Shown here piece by piece: positions 45,704 through 55,210 of a DNA stretch of 62,837 nt. The notes under the pieces were generated by a model. The model saw nothing but the letters and a program-made list of their open reading frames with translations, ran no database searches and had not been told where the DNA came from. Numbering within the stretch: position 1 is the stretch's first letter; every line of letters begins with the position of its first letter. Source of the DNA: Candidatus Gastranaerophilales bacterium (lineage in GTDB: Bacteria; Cyanobacteriota; Vampirovibrionia; Gastranaerophilales; Gastranaerophilaceae); contig CALVET010000068.1 of NCBI GenBank assembly GCA_944326675.1, positions 1 to 62,837 of the forward strand. Direction: 5' to 3'. The position numbers and the translations under genes were made by a program.

Positions 45704-46357
45704 ATGAAAATAAAAGGTATTATTTTTGATTTAGACGGCACACTACTATATACAATAGAAGACTTAAAAAATAGCGTTAACTACGCTCTTGAACATTGTA
45801 ATTTAGAAAAAAGAACTCTTGAAGAAATAACTAATTTTGTTGGAAACGGTATAGGAAAGCTAATTGAGCGGGCAATCGGAATTCATCAGGAAAAATATGA
45901 CCAATGTCTTGAAATTTTTAAACAACATTATGCAAAAAACTCCAACATCACAACAAAGCCCTACCCTTTTGTTATAGAAAATTTAAAACGTTTAAAAGAA
46001 AAAAATATAAAACTTGCAATTTTATCAAACAAAATTGATTCTGAAGTAAAAAAACTCTCAAAACTATATTTTGGCGATATTTTTGATATATCACAAGGAG
46101 AAACTGCTAAATTCAGCAAAAAACCTGATTCAAAATCAAGCGAATTTATAATAAAACAATTTAACTTATCAAAAGATGAGGTTGTTTTTGTAGGCGACAG
46201 CGAAGTTGATATTCAAACGGCAAAAAATACATCTATTGAATGTTTGAGTGTTTCTTGGGGTTATAAAGACAAAGACTTTCTAATTAAAAACGGGGCAAAA
46301 ATTATATTTGAAAATTTTAAAGATTTAACCGACTATATTATAAAAAACACATATTAA
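45704..46357 (+). CDS. HAD-superfamily phosphatase, phosphoglycolate phosphatase-like
   Basis: A 217-residue enzyme. HAD motif I is FDLDGTLLYT, motif II LAILSNK, motif III lysine in KPDSKSSEF (approximate) and motif IV VFVGDSEVDIQTA. The cap is type C1, as in Gph. The likely substrate is 2-phosphoglycolate or a similar small phosphate ester. SD GAGGA. A terminator follows. Confidence 0.85.
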   Translation: MKIKGIIFDLDGTLLYTIEDLKNSVNYALEHCNLEKRTLEEITNFVGNGIGKLIERAIGIHQEKYDQCLEIFKQHYAKNSNITTKPYPFVIENLKRLKEKNIKLAILSNKIDSEVKKLSKLYFGDIFDISQGETAKFSKKPDSKSSEFIIKQFNLSKDEVVFVGDSEVDIQTAKNTSIECLSVSWGYKDKDFLIKNGAKIIFENFKDLTDYIIKNTY

Positions 46358-46364
46358 TACTATA

Positions 46365-46397
46365 AAAGCCGTTTCAGCATAGAGCAAAAACGGCTTT
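46365..46397. terminator. Bidirectional terminator
   Basis: AAAGCCGTTT, 13-nt loop, AAACGGCTTT, between the HAD gene (+) and the Cys-rich gene (-). Confidence 0.8.
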
Positions 46398-46417
46398 AGA
46401 ATTTATTTTAAAACTTC

Positions 46418-46942
46418 TTATTTATCTACACCAACTGTTTCAATAACTATAGGTTTATTTTCAGCTTGGCTAGATTTTTCTGTTTTTGAAGCTTCTTCAA
46501 CAGTTGGAGCTTTTACTTCTTCAGAAACCGCAGGTGCTTCTTTTACTTCAGAAGCTGCATTTTCAACTGCTGCAGGTGTTTCTTCAACTGTTGGTGCTTT
46601 TGTTTCTTCAGCTTTAGAAGCTTTTTTTGATTTTTTAGCTTTTTTTGATTTTTTATCTGTACTTACGCTATTTTCATCTTTAGATACATTTTCTTTATCT
46701 TTATGGCAAGCACATTCACAATTTTCTTCACATTTTTGATGACATTTACAATCTTGCTTTGTTTTGTCACAAGTACATTCCTTGCCTTCGTGACATCCAC
46801 ATTTACAATCAGCAGGACATTCTTTATGACAAGAACACTTGCAATCAGGCACATTACATTCTGTTGCTTCGGCTGCAAAAGTTGTAGCACAAGTGAATGC
46901 TAATGCAGAAGATAGCAATAAAGCAGAAAAAATCTTTTTCAT
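46418..46942 (-). CDS. Secreted Cys/His-rich protein, metallothionein-like
   Basis: A 174-residue protein. The signal peptide is about 1-24 (MKKIFSALLLSSALAFTC...). Residues ~27-85 hold 16 cysteines and 4 histidines in CxCxCH modules (for example DCKCSCHKEC and DCKCGCHEG). Then comes a Lys-rich stretch (KKSKKAKKSKKASK) and an E/V/P/A-rich low-complexity tail. The Cys/His density suggests metal binding or heavy disulfide bonding outside the cytoplasm. SD AAAGGAG. No named family known to me. Confidence 0.75.
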   Translation of the reverse strand: MKKIFSALLLSSALAFTCATTFAAEATECNVPDCKCSCHKECPADCKCGCHEGKECTCDKTKQDCKCHQKCEENCECACHKDKENVSKDENSVSTDKKSKKAKKSKKASKAEETKAPTVEETPAAVENAASEVKEAPAVSEEVKAPTVEEASKTEKSSQAENKPIVIETVGVDK

Positions 46943-47025
46943 TTAAAACTCCTTTTCTATATCTCTCATTTTGAGGGGTACGAAATTTATATTAACTTTC
47001 AATTTTTAAATTGTCAACATAAAGA

Positions 47026-47901
47026 TTATATTACCAGTTCATTAATGTATTTGTAATACTCGTTATTTTTATATTCTTTTATTCTCTCTTTTACTTCTTG
47101 ATGTGTTATAAAGCCCATTCTAATTGCAACTTCTTCCAGACAAGCAATTTTTACTCCTTGGTTTTCTTCAATTGTTTGAACGTATTGACCTGCTTGTAAT
47201 AAAGATTTATGAGTACCTGTATCTAACCAAGCAAAACCTCTGCCAAAAATTTCGACATTTAATTTATTTTCTCTTAAATAAATGCTGTTTAAATCAGTTA
47301 TTTCAAGTTCACCCCTTGCTGACGGTTTTAATTTTTTAGCACAATTTATTACCGAATTATCATAAAAATACAGTCCGGTTATTGCATAATTTGATTTAGG
47401 CTTAATAGGTTTTTCTTCTACCGAAATTGCTTTTTTATTGCTGTCAAATTCAACCACGCCAAACCTTTGCGGATCTTTTACTTTGTAAGCAAATACTGTT
47501 GCTTGTTTTTTTTCATCCGCATTTTTTTTAGCCCTCCTTAACATAGCTGAAAATGCTTGCCCATAAAATATATTATCGCCCAAAACCAAAGCAACAGAAT
47601 CATCTTGAATAAATTCTTCACCTAAAATAAACGCTTGAGCTAAGCCATCCGGCTTTTCTTGAACCTTATATGAAAATTTAACTCCAAACTGAGAACCGTC
47701 TTTTAAAAGCTTTTTAAAATTATCTATATCATAAGGTGTTGAAATAATTAATATCTCTTTTATTCCTGCCAGCATTAAAACAGAAATAGGATAATATATC
47801 ATAGGTTTATCATAAATCGGCAATAACTGTTTTGATGCCGCAATTGTACTCGGATATAAACGAGTACCAAAACCACCTGCCAACACAATTCCCTTCATCA
47901 T
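47026..47901 (-). CDS. rmlA: Glucose-1-phosphate thymidylyltransferase
   Basis: A 291-residue enzyme making dTDP-glucose from dTTP and glucose-1-P, the first step of dTDP-L-rhamnose synthesis. Motifs: [28 protein letters not shown] and EEKP. It overlaps rmlD by 4 bases (ATGA). It is last in the operon order. Confidence 0.96.
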   Translation of the reverse strand: MMKGIVLAGGFGTRLYPSTIAASKQLLPIYDKPMIYYPISVLMLAGIKEILIISTPYDIDNFKKLLKDGSQFGVKFSYKVQEKPDGLAQAFILGEEFIQDDSVALVLGDNIFYGQAFSAMLRRAKKNADEKKQATVFAYKVKDPQRFGVVEFDSNKKAISVEEKPIKPKSNYAITGLYFYDNSVINCAKKLKPSARGELEITDLNSIYLRENKLNVEIFGRGFAWLDTGTHKSLLQAGQYVQTIEENQGVKIACLEEVAIRMGFITHQEVKERIKEYKNNEYYKYINELVI

Positions 47902-48728
47902 GCATCCTTTCTTACTTTTAAATACTCATAAAGAGCCGTTTTCCAATCTCTTGTTAGATTTAGTTCATCCTCATTTGTCATTACACTATAAAAAGGTCTT
48001 TTTGCTTTTCTCGGAAACTCATCAGTTGCGCAGGGAACTAAATTTACTTTTAAATTTGATTGTTTGAATATTTCAGACGCAAATTCATACCAAGTTGCAG
48101 AATTTTTCCCGCATATATGATAAATTCCATAAGGCATTTCTAAAATCTTTTCAATACCTTTTACAAGTTCCATTGTCCAAGTAGGACAGCCTTTTTGGTC
48201 GTTTACAACCTTGAGAAGTTCGCTATCTTTTAAAGATAACATTGTCTCAACAAAATTTTTACCGTTGTGCCCGTATAACCAGCTTGTTCTTGCAATATAG
48301 AATTTCTCGCAATATTTTTGAACCTCAAATTCACCTTCAAGCTTAGTTTTTCCATATATATTTATCGGATTTGGCTTATCAGATGGCAAATAAGGGTTAT
48401 TTTTGGTTCCGTCAAATACATAATCCGTTGAAATATATACCATAACTGCATTTATTTCTCTTGCTGCCTTTGCAACATTTTTTGCACCTATAGAATTTAC
48501 TTTTTTAGCTTGCTCAATTTCATCTTCAGCTTTATCAACATTAGTGTAAGCTGCACAATGAACTATAACATCAGGTTTATTATCAATGATTACCCTTTTT
48601 GCTGCTTCTTCATCACAAATATCTAATGTGTCTCGGTTAGTTCTTAATATTTCATGTCCTTTTTTTTCAAAATAAGAGCATAAATCTTTCCCCAACATAC
48701 CATTTGCGCCTGTTACAAGCATTTTCAT
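47898..48728 (-). CDS. rmlD: dTDP-4-dehydrorhamnose reductase
   Basis: A 276-residue short-chain reductase performing the final step to dTDP-L-rhamnose with NAD(P)[13 protein letters not shown] is the dinucleotide site; YGKTKLEGE carries the Tyr/Lys pair. It overlaps rmlB by 4 bases and rmlA by 4 bases. Confidence 0.96.
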   Translation of the reverse strand: MKMLVTGANGMLGKDLCSYFEKKGHEILRTNRDTLDICDEEAAKRVIIDNKPDVIVHCAAYTNVDKAEDEIEQAKKVNSIGAKNVAKAAREINAVMVYISTDYVFDGTKNNPYLPSDKPNPINIYGKTKLEGEFEVQKYCEKFYIARTSWLYGHNGKNFVETMLSLKDSELLKVVNDQKGCPTWTMELVKGIEKILEMPYGIYHICGKNSATWYEFASEIFKQSNLKVNLVPCATDEFPRKAKRPFYSVMTNEDELNLTRDWKTALYEYLKVRKDA

Positions 48729-49711
48729 GATACAAGGCTCGCTTTCTTGTTTTCAATCTTTTTCATCCATTCTTGATTAGACAAATACCAATCAATTGTC
48801 ATTTTAATTCCTTCTTCAAAAGTAACCGAAGGGCTCCAGTTTAACTCTTTCATGATTTTATCATTTGATATTGCATATCTTCTATCATGACCTAATCTAT
48901 CTTCTACATATTCAATTGAACTTTCATCTTTTCCCATTGCATTTAAAATAAGATGAGTTATTTCAAGATTAGTTTTTTCGTTATGTCCGCCTATGTTATA
49001 AACTTCTCCGATTTTACCGTTGTGCAATACTCTGTCTATTGCTTCACAATGATCATATACATAAAGCCAATCGCGGACATTTAAGCCGTCACCATATACG
49101 GGAACTTTTTCATTTCTTAATAATTTTGAAATAAAGAAAGGAATAAGCTTTTCAGGATATTGATAAGGCCCGTAATTATTAGAACAACGAGTATTCAATG
49201 TCGGTAATTTATAAGTTTCATAATATGCTCTAACTAATAAATCAGCACTTGCCTTTGAGGCTGAATATGGACTGTTTGGAGCTAATGGCGTAGTTTCATA
49301 AAAATAACCTGTTTTACCTAATGAACCATATACTTCATCTGTTGAAACCTGCAAATATCTTTCAATTTTAAATTCCTTTGCAGCCTGCAAAAGATTTAGC
49401 GTCCCCTCAACATTTGTTTTAACAAATATTTCAGGGTGTTTAATCGAATTATCGACATGTGATTCTGCTGCGAAATTAACCACACAATCAACTTGTGCTG
49501 CTAAATCCCTAACAAGATTTCTATCACAAATGTCGCCATGAACAAATTTATAATTAGGATTATTTTTAACATCATCAAGATTTTCAATGTTACCTGCATA
49601 AGTTAAAGCATCCAAATTAATAATTTTATAGTCGGAATGTTTTTTTAACATGTGTCTTACAAAACAAGAACCGATAAATCCTGCACCGCCTGTTACCAAT
49701 ATATTAGTCAT
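48725..49711 (-). CDS. rmlB: dTDP-glucose 4,6-dehydratase
   Basis: A 328-residue extended SDR. VTGGAGFIGSCFVRHML binds NAD, STDEVYGSL and YSASKASADLLVRAY hold catalytic residues, and RCSNNYGPYQ is typical of RmlB. It makes dTDP-4-keto-6-deoxyglucose. It overlaps rmlC by 8 bp. Confidence 0.96.
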   Translation of the reverse strand: MTNILVTGGAGFIGSCFVRHMLKKHSDYKIINLDALTYAGNIENLDDVKNNPNYKFVHGDICDRNLVRDLAAQVDCVVNFAAESHVDNSIKHPEIFVKTNVEGTLNLLQAAKEFKIERYLQVSTDEVYGSLGKTGYFYETTPLAPNSPYSASKASADLLVRAYYETYKLPTLNTRCSNNYGPYQYPEKLIPFFISKLLRNEKVPVYGDGLNVRDWLYVYDHCEAIDRVLHNGKIGEVYNIGGHNEKTNLEITHLILNAMGKDESSIEYVEDRLGHDRRYAISNDKIMKELNWSPSVTFEEGIKMTIDWYLSNQEWMKKIENKKASLVS

Positions 49712-50267
49712 TCATTAGCTCCTTTTTATTTATTTCTGATAATTTTGGTTGATTTTCATCTTTTTTTGATAATATAGGTTCAAAATCGATACCCCAATCA
49801 ATATTAATGTCTTTATCACACCAAAGAATTCCTCTATCGGCATTAGGATTATATTCACCTGAAGCTTTATATAGCAATTCTGCACTGTCTGATAAAACAA
49901 CAAACCCATGGGCAAAACCTTCCGGAATAAAAAGCATGTGTTTATTTTCTTGTGATAATTCAACTTTTACATATTTTCCAAAATTTTTAGAATTCAAACG
50001 AATATCAACGGCAACATCATATATTCTTCCTTTTGAACATCTGACCAATTTAGCTTGGCTATAGGGAGGAATTTGATAATGTAATCCTCTTAAAACCTTT
50101 GCGCCGGAAGATGAATGATTATCTTGATTAAATTCAACCTTTATTCCGTTAGCAAAAAATTCCGATTTTTTATAACTTTCCATAAAAAATCCTCGATTAT
50201 CCCCAAAAACTTTTGGCTTTACAAGTATTACATCTTCCAGTTCGGTTTTTTCAAACTCAAAAGGCAT
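49704..50267 (-). CDS. rmlC: dTDP-4-dehydrorhamnose 3,5-epimerase
   Basis: A 187-residue cupin-fold epimerase. DNRGFFMESYKKSEF, LRGLHYQIPPYSQAKLVRC (catalytic His) and IPEGFAHGFVVLSD are family signatures. SD GGAGGA directly before the ATG. It follows the GT2 gene by 22 bp in the same operon. Confidence 0.95.
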   Translation of the reverse strand: MPFEFEKTELEDVILVKPKVFGDNRGFFMESYKKSEFFANGIKVEFNQDNHSSSGAKVLRGLHYQIPPYSQAKLVRCSKGRIYDVAVDIRLNSKNFGKYVKVELSQENKHMLFIPEGFAHGFVVLSDSAELLYKASGEYNPNADRGILWCDKDINIDWGIDFEPILSKKDENQPKLSEINKKELMND

Positions 50268-50289
50268 TTTTCCTCCAAAATCTCTTATT

Positions 50290-51078
50290 TTATATTTTTC
50301 CGTCTTTTAAATATTTTATTATATCTTTTATAACATTTGTTCTTTTGTGTTCCCAAATGTATTTCCCAAGCGGATGTTTTTTGAAAAAATATTCTTTGTT
50401 TCTCTCAAAAATACTTTTGTCAATATTTTTACTTGTTGTTGAATGATTATGAAAAATAAAAGTATTGTTACAATATCCAAGGCTATAACCCTTATATAAA
50501 GCCCTAAAAGATAAATCATTATCCTCAAAAAAAGCAGGTGAATAATTTTCGTCAAATAAACCGATTTCATCAAATACTCTTCTTTTAAAAATTACACAAC
50601 TAAAAAATGGCGTAACAACATATCTGATTGGCGTTTTAAACTTTGAAAGATATTTTTTATAACCATTTAAATAATTAAAAGCGGTCAAATTTGTTTTTTC
50701 GTTATTTCTCGGAGAAAGAGCTCCCAATTGTTCGTCAAAACTAAAAGCTTCTATTGTTTTATTGAGCCAATCAGGGGTAAATAAAATATCATTATTCAGC
50801 AATCCAATATATTTATAATCTTTTTTGAGAGCTTCTTTTAAGCCAATATTATTTCCTTTAGAATATCCTTCGTTTTGCAAATTTTTAATTAATTTGATGT
50901 TAGGATATCTCTTTTGATATTCTTCAATAAATACAATCGTTTCATCTTTTGAACCATTATCCACTACATATAAATCAAACAGTTCAACATCGGTATTTTT
51001 ATATAAAGATTCTAAACAAGGCCTTGTAGCCTCATTCAACTTATTATACGTCAAAATAATTATTGCTGTTTTTTCCAT
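50290..51078 (-). CDS. Family 2 glycosyltransferase (rhamnosyltransferase-like)
   Basis: A 262-residue GT-A enzyme. AIIILTYNKLNEATRPCLESL, VVDNGSKDET, NEGYSKGNNIGLK and LLNNDILF (metal-binding acid) fit GT2 of the rhamnosyltransferase type. The operon makes dTDP-rhamnose, so it likely adds rhamnose to a lipid-linked glycan. Starts one base after the GT8 gene. Confidence 0.88.
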   Translation of the reverse strand: MEKTAIIILTYNKLNEATRPCLESLYKNTDVELFDLYVVDNGSKDETIVFIEEYQKRYPNIKLIKNLQNEGYSKGNNIGLKEALKKDYKYIGLLNNDILFTPDWLNKTIEAFSFDEQLGALSPRNNEKTNLTAFNYLNGYKKYLSKFKTPIRYVVTPFFSCVIFKRRVFDEIGLFDENYSPAFFEDNDLSFRALYKGYSLGYCNNTFIFHNHSTTSKNIDKSIFERNKEYFFKKHPLGKYIWEHKRTNVIKDIIKYLKDGKI

Positions 51079-51079
51079 C

Positions 51080-51973
51080 TTAAACCTTGCTGAATAGTTT
51101 TTTTCTTATATCTCTAAATGTGTATTTCTTTAATTTTTTTGGAATTTTTTCCATATATTCTTGATAATCTTTCGGAACTTTTTTAAATCTCCATGGTTTT
51201 CCGGGAGCTCCTGCATAATGAAGCATTATGGTATTATTTTTTTCGTTTAACAAATCTTCGTCAGAATATACATTTTTTAAAAATGAATATTCCCAAGATT
51301 TATCAAGAGAATCGTTATAATAAATACTTTGAAAAACACCATATCTATATGGCAAAGGTTTAATATTTTTTGAAGCAATATTAATTGTATCCAAATCAAA
51401 AAACTTTAGTCTGTTGTTAAATTTTTCAATAACATCAAACACCCTTTTTGTAAAATTTTCTTGTCTTAATTTTTTAGAATTAAAAATAATAAAGCTTGAA
51501 ATATAAACTAAATCTTTTTTATTTTCAGGAAAATATTTATGACATATCATATTTTCATTATTTTTCTCCATAGCAACCATAGCGCAGTCATAATCGGAAA
51601 TATCTTCATTATAAATTTGCGCTAAATCCCCTTTAAATAAAACATCGCAATCAGCATAAATTACTTTATCATACTGAGGTAATAAATCCGGAATTAAAAG
51701 TCTGTAGTATACAATTTCCGTCCAAGAACCCTTTTTATTTATCGGTGCATCTTTAAATTTTTCTTTTGAAATATATTGAAAAGTAATCTTATGATTTGTA
51801 TTTTCAAACATTTTTTGAAATTCTAAAATTGTTTTTTCATCAATATCAGGATGATAAACATAAATATCATAAGAAGTATCAGATTTCGCGCAATCAATTA
51901 AACTTTTTATTGCAACGCTTGCTCCCAAAACTATTCTCTTATCAAAAGTAAAAACTACGGGAATTATATTCAT
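51080..51973 (-). CDS. Family 8 glycosyltransferase
   Basis: A 297-residue enzyme. IIPVVFTFDKRIVLGASVAI opens the fold, YYRLLIPDLLPQYDKVIYADCDVLFKGDL carries the DxD metal site, and HYAGAPGKPW near the C-terminus is typical of GT8 (LgtC-like). It probably adds galactose or glucose. I use the ATG at 51973 (AAAGGAG upstream), not 52012. It is the first gene of the surface-glycan operon. Confidence 0.9.
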   Translation of the reverse strand: MNIIPVVFTFDKRIVLGASVAIKSLIDCAKSDTSYDIYVYHPDIDEKTILEFQKMFENTNHKITFQYISKEKFKDAPINKKGSWTEIVYYRLLIPDLLPQYDKVIYADCDVLFKGDLAQIYNEDISDYDCAMVAMEKNNENMICHKYFPENKKDLVYISSFIIFNSKKLRQENFTKRVFDVIEKFNNRLKFFDLDTINIASKNIKPLPYRYGVFQSIYYNDSLDKSWEYSFLKNVYSDEDLLNEKNNTIMLHYAGAPGKPWRFKKVPKDYQEYMEKIPKKLKKYTFRDIRKKLFSKV

Positions 51974-52121
51974 TTGTTCTCCTTTAAATACATTTATTCT
52001 AACATAAAACAAAGTTTTTCAATTAATATATAAATTTTTTTTAAAAAAACAGGCAATTTTTTAACACAAAATGTTTTTATTAAAGAAAGATGTTATCGAG
52101 AGTTTTTGGGAGACAGTAAAA

Positions 52122-52919
52122 ATGACAAAGACAAGTATTTTAAATCCGGCAATTGTACGTTCATATAAAAAGACAAGCGATGCTTACACTGTTTTTAGAG
52201 GCATTAACGAAGCACAAAAATCATATAGTGACGGTTCTGATACTTCTATTATAAATTTAGCGGAGCAAAAAGCATCACAAGATAAAAATACTTCAGGAAT
52301 TACTGTTGCTCTTGAAGATTTCAGCGAAAGCTTTAAATCTTTCCATGGCGAAGATCATTCCAACATAAGCGCAAAAGACGCTAAAGCCGGTCTGTTTGGA
52401 AATAAAGATAATATATTTTCTTCAGATGAAGGTCAAGAAATACTAGAAGACGGAAATGTATTTCAAAGCGACCTTTTTGAACAAGAAAGAGCTAAACACG
52501 GCGGTATTCAATACTCTCAAGACGGCTTAAATCTTGTTGAAAGCGCCTTAGCATTTGCAAAAGCAGATATTGAAGCAATTGAAAAATCAGCCGATAAAGC
52601 AGGCAGAGTTCGTGCTGACGGTGATTTAAGCTATAAAGACATTATAACTTATACCGACCTTTCAGGTGACAGTGAATATAATGATGTTACAAAAAGCCTT
52701 GATTTGGACGGCAACGGAAAAGAAATATCTGCAGAAGAATATGCAAGCTATTTACTTGCAGCAGACAGTATTCAACAAGCCGAAGGCAGCTCAACCGAAG
52801 TAAGCTTCGGTCAACCTGACGGAATAATTACATCAGACGAAGCATATTTAGTTGAAAAATGTGATGACGAACAACTAAGAGCAATTGCTCAACAATACTA
52901 CAACAGATATTTCGGATAA
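52122..52919 (+). CDS. EF-hand-like protein without signal peptide
   Basis: A 265-residue acidic protein. LDLDGNGKEISAEEYASYL is a plausible calcium-binding loop and helix. TDLSGDSEYNDV and QPDGIITSDEAYLVE are weaker, possibly degenerate copies. The N-terminus is Ser/Thr-rich. I take the ATG at 52122 with GGGAG upstream; the ATG at 52071 has no ribosome site. The type recurs at 58493 and 60934. Function unknown. Confidence 0.7.
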   Translation: MTKTSILNPAIVRSYKKTSDAYTVFRGINEAQKSYSDGSDTSIINLAEQKASQDKNTSGITVALEDFSESFKSFHGEDHSNISAKDAKAGLFGNKDNIFSSDEGQEILEDGNVFQSDLFEQERAKHGGIQYSQDGLNLVESALAFAKADIEAIEKSADKAGRVRADGDLSYKDIITYTDLSGDSEYNDVTKSLDLDGNGKEISAEEYASYLLAADSIQQAEGSSTEVSFGQPDGIITSDEAYLVEKCDDEQLRAIAQQYYNRYFG

Positions 52920-52940
52920 TAAAAATTAAATATATAAGTG

Positions 52941-52964
52941 AAAAGCCGCTATTAAGCGGCTTTT
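52941..52964. terminator. Intrinsic terminator
   Basis: AAAAGCCGCT, loop ATTA, AGCGGCTTTT, after the EF-hand-like gene and before the convergent 46-residue gene. Confidence 0.85.
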
Positions 52965-52992
52965 ATAGGTTATAGGGTACAAACTGAATCTT

Positions 52993-53133
52993 TTAATACA
53001 TAAAACTTGAAACTATCCACATAAGAAATACTAAAACCACCGTATAAATAATGGTAAAAAGTACTTCTTTAACCTGATGTTCACCGTAATATGATTTTGA
53101 TTTTTCATTTTGTATTTCATTATTTTCAGTCAT
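52993..53133 (-). CDS. 46-residue single-span membrane protein
   Basis: A polar start (MTENNEIQNEKSKSYYGEHQ) is followed by one hydrophobic helix (VLFTIIYTVVLVFLMWIV). AGGAT lies 7 bases before the ATG. It starts 10 bases after the permease gene, so it is the last gene of the oadG-permease operon. Possibly a small accessory subunit. Confidence 0.6.
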   Translation of the reverse strand: MTENNEIQNEKSKSYYGEHQVKEVLFTIIYTVVLVFLMWIVSSFMY

Positions 53134-53143
53134 ATTTATATCC

Positions 53144-54469
53144 TTATCTTAAAAATCTCAGGTAAATATAACCCGTGCTAATTAAAAGAGAAATAAATAC
53201 AACCATAACGCCGTATTTCATAAATTTCATAAATTGAATAGGGTGTCCTTCTTTAGCTGCATTTTCAGAAACAATAACATTTGCAGCAGCTCCAATTATT
53301 GTCATGTTGCCTCCAAGACAAGCACCCAAAGACAAACACCACCACAACGGGTGAGCATAATCTGCACCCATAACATTTTCAATTTGAGCTATCATTGGTG
53401 TCATAGTTGCCGTATATGGAATATTATCAATAATTCCGGAAATAATTCCTGAAGCCCATAAGATAATTAAAGAAGTTAACTCTCTTGAACCTTGAGTAAC
53501 ATTTAATATCCATTCGGCCATTAATTTAATACCGCCTGAAGCTTCCAATCCGCCAATTATGATAAATAAACCCATAAAGAAAAATATTGTATTCCATTCT
53601 ACATCTCTTAAAATAGAATCAGGTTTTTCAAAAATCAAAAGTACACTTGCGCCAAGCATAGCAACTATTGAAGTATCAATATGAATAATATCACGCAGCA
53701 TAAAGCCTACTATAACCAAAAATAATACGGTTAGTGACCTTATCATTAAAGGATAATCAGATATTGCACCTGATGTATCCATTTTTGATACTTGCATCAT
53801 TTTTTCATGATCAGCTTTTAAAAGCTTTCTGAAAGAAAAAGCTAAAAATGCAATTACTGCCAATAAAATTACAACTACTACGCCTGTAAGCTCTTGAATG
53901 AAATCCATAAAGCTCAAATTACCGGCACTTCCAATAATAATATTCGGAGGATCGCCAATTAAAGTAGCAGTTCCGCCTATATTAGACGAAACTATTTCAC
54001 ACAACAAGTACGGAATCGGGTTTATGTCCAATTTTTTAGCAATAGAGAATGTTATCGGCATAATTAAAATAACAGTCGTAACATTATCCAAAAATGCACT
54101 GACAAAAGCCGTAAAAAGTCCTAAAGCAACCAGTATTTTTACGGGATGACCTTTTGTTAATCTCAACAATTTTCCAGCTAAATAATTAAACACGCCGCTT
54201 CTTGTGGTTATTGAAACTATAATCATCATTGAAACAAGCAAAAAGATTACATTAAAATCCACAAAATTTATAAAATAATGCGGATTAATTGCACTGCCAT
54301 CCATTTTTACCTGACTCAACAATCCAAGAATAATTGTTATTGATGCTCCAAGCAATGCTACGGTAACTTTTGAAATTTTTTCCGTCGCAATAAAAATATA
54401 TGCAACAAGCAAAATCACAGCAGAAACCATAACGCTATTGGCGCTTACAAAATTATGCAAAAATTCCAT
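53144..54469 (-). CDS. ArsB/NhaD-superfamily permease
   Basis: A 441-residue membrane protein with about 11-12 helices. LIGDPPNIIIGSAGN and the symmetrical GNMTIIGAAANVIVSE are the paired motifs of the ArsB/NhaD/SLC13-like ion transporter superfamily. The substrate could be Na+/H+, a dicarboxylate or arsenite; no ars genes are near. It starts 1 base after the oadG-like gene. Confidence 0.85.
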   Translation of the reverse strand: MEFLHNFVSANSVMVSAVILLVAYIFIATEKISKVTVALLGASITIILGLLSQVKMDGSAINPHYFINFVDFNVIFLLVSMMIIVSITTRSGVFNYLAGKLLRLTKGHPVKILVALGLFTAFVSAFLDNVTTVILIMPITFSIAKKLDINPIPYLLCEIVSSNIGGTATLIGDPPNIIIGSAGNLSFMDFIQELTGVVVVILLAVIAFLAFSFRKLLKADHEKMMQVSKMDTSGAISDYPLMIRSLTVLFLVIVGFMLRDIIHIDTSIVAMLGASVLLIFEKPDSILRDVEWNTIFFFMGLFIIIGGLEASGGIKLMAEWILNVTQGSRELTSLIILWASGIISGIIDNIPYTATMTPMIAQIENVMGADYAHPLWWCLSLGACLGGNMTIIGAAANVIVSENAAKEGHPIQFMKFMKYGVMVVFISLLISTGYIYLRFLR

Positions 54470-54470
54470 T

Positions 54471-54731
54471 TTATTTTGCTCCTTCTATTGTGCCTTGTGC
54501 GCTAATTGCCGCTGCAATTGCGATTGCAATTTCAGTGTCATCTGATTTTTGATGTTTTTTCTTTGATGTTTTTTCTTCTTTTACTTCCTCAGGGAAGAAC
54601 TTATTTAAGTATAAAATTAAACTTGATGTCAATTTCATGGCATAAATTAATACAGCCAAAAAAGCCATAACTACAAACATGCCAATGAAAGTAATAACAA
54701 GTCCTGTTTGCAAACTTGCAAGTTGTTCCAT
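54471..54731 (-). CDS. OadG-like small membrane subunit
   Basis: An 86-residue protein. One N-terminal membrane helix (GLVITFIGMFVVMAFLAVLIYAM) and a charged linker leading to an Ala/Ile-rich C-terminus (EIAIAIAAAISA) fit the gamma subunit of sodium-pump decarboxylases. No alpha or beta decarboxylase subunit is in the window; a permease follows instead. I use the ATG at 54731; a GTG at 54737 is possible. Confidence 0.75.
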   Translation of the reverse strand: MEQLASLQTGLVITFIGMFVVMAFLAVLIYAMKLTSSLILYLNKFFPEEVKEEKTSKKKHQKSDDTEIAIAIAAAISAQGTIEGAK

Positions 54732-54756
54732 TTTCACTATTCTCCTATATTAATGT

Positions 54757-54787
54757 AATTACTAAAAACTTCTCTTTTTTAGTAATT
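54757..54787 (-). terminator. Hairpin terminator overlapping a stop codon
   Basis: AATTACTAAAAA, 7-nt loop, TTTTTAGTAATT. The stem includes the stop codon of the secreted-protein gene that ends at 54786 and separates it from the oadG-like operon. It is A/T-rich, so it may be weak. Confidence 0.5.
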
Positions 54788-55160
54788 AAGGAGCATTGGG
54801 CTGAATTTGGAATAAAAGATAAGAAAAAGATACTTGAGCATTTTCGCTCAAATATTTATCGGAATATAAGTAAGAAATAATATCGTTATATGTTTTTTTG
54901 GACAATATAAAAGGATTATTTGAAGATGATGAAGAATTTTCATCATTTTTAAAGTTATATATTGACCCGTTATCTTTATTTTGTTGAAGTGAAACATTTT
55001 GTTTATTTAGTGTTCTTACAATATTTTCGCTTGTTTGTGCTGCTGCAATCGTGCCGCCAAAATTAACAGGCACAAAATTTTGCACAGCAGCTTGCGCATT
55101 TGCAACATTTGTTGCAAAAAATAAAACAACCATTAAAACAAATTTGAAAATATGTTTCAT
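54786..55160 (-). CDS. Small secreted protein, unknown function
   Basis: A 124-residue protein. The signal peptide (MKHIFKFVLMVVLFFATNVANAQA) is clear; the mature part is Asn/Ser/Gln-rich with no motif known to me. TTTACA-N16-TATATT ends 6 bases before the ATG and there is no SD: probably leaderless. Confidence 0.7.
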   Translation of the reverse strand: MKHIFKFVLMVVLFFATNVANAQAAVQNFVPVNFGGTIAAAQTSENIVRTLNKQNVSLQQNKDNGSIYNFKNDENSSSSSNNPFILSKKTYNDIISYLYSDKYLSENAQVSFSYLLFQIQPNAP

Positions 55161-55210
55161 ACCATTAATATATTATAAATTTTTTAATTGTAAATGCCTG
55201 TTATAAAATT

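Noticed and set aside
46663..46903. Frames on both strands overlapping the Cys-rich gene
   Set aside because: The repetitive Cys/His codons create open alternate frames. Only the annotated frame has an SD and signal peptide.
52071..52121. Upstream ATG extension of the EF-hand-like gene
   Set aside because: No ribosome site at 52071; GGGAG precedes 52122 and the added residues look like non-coding sequence.
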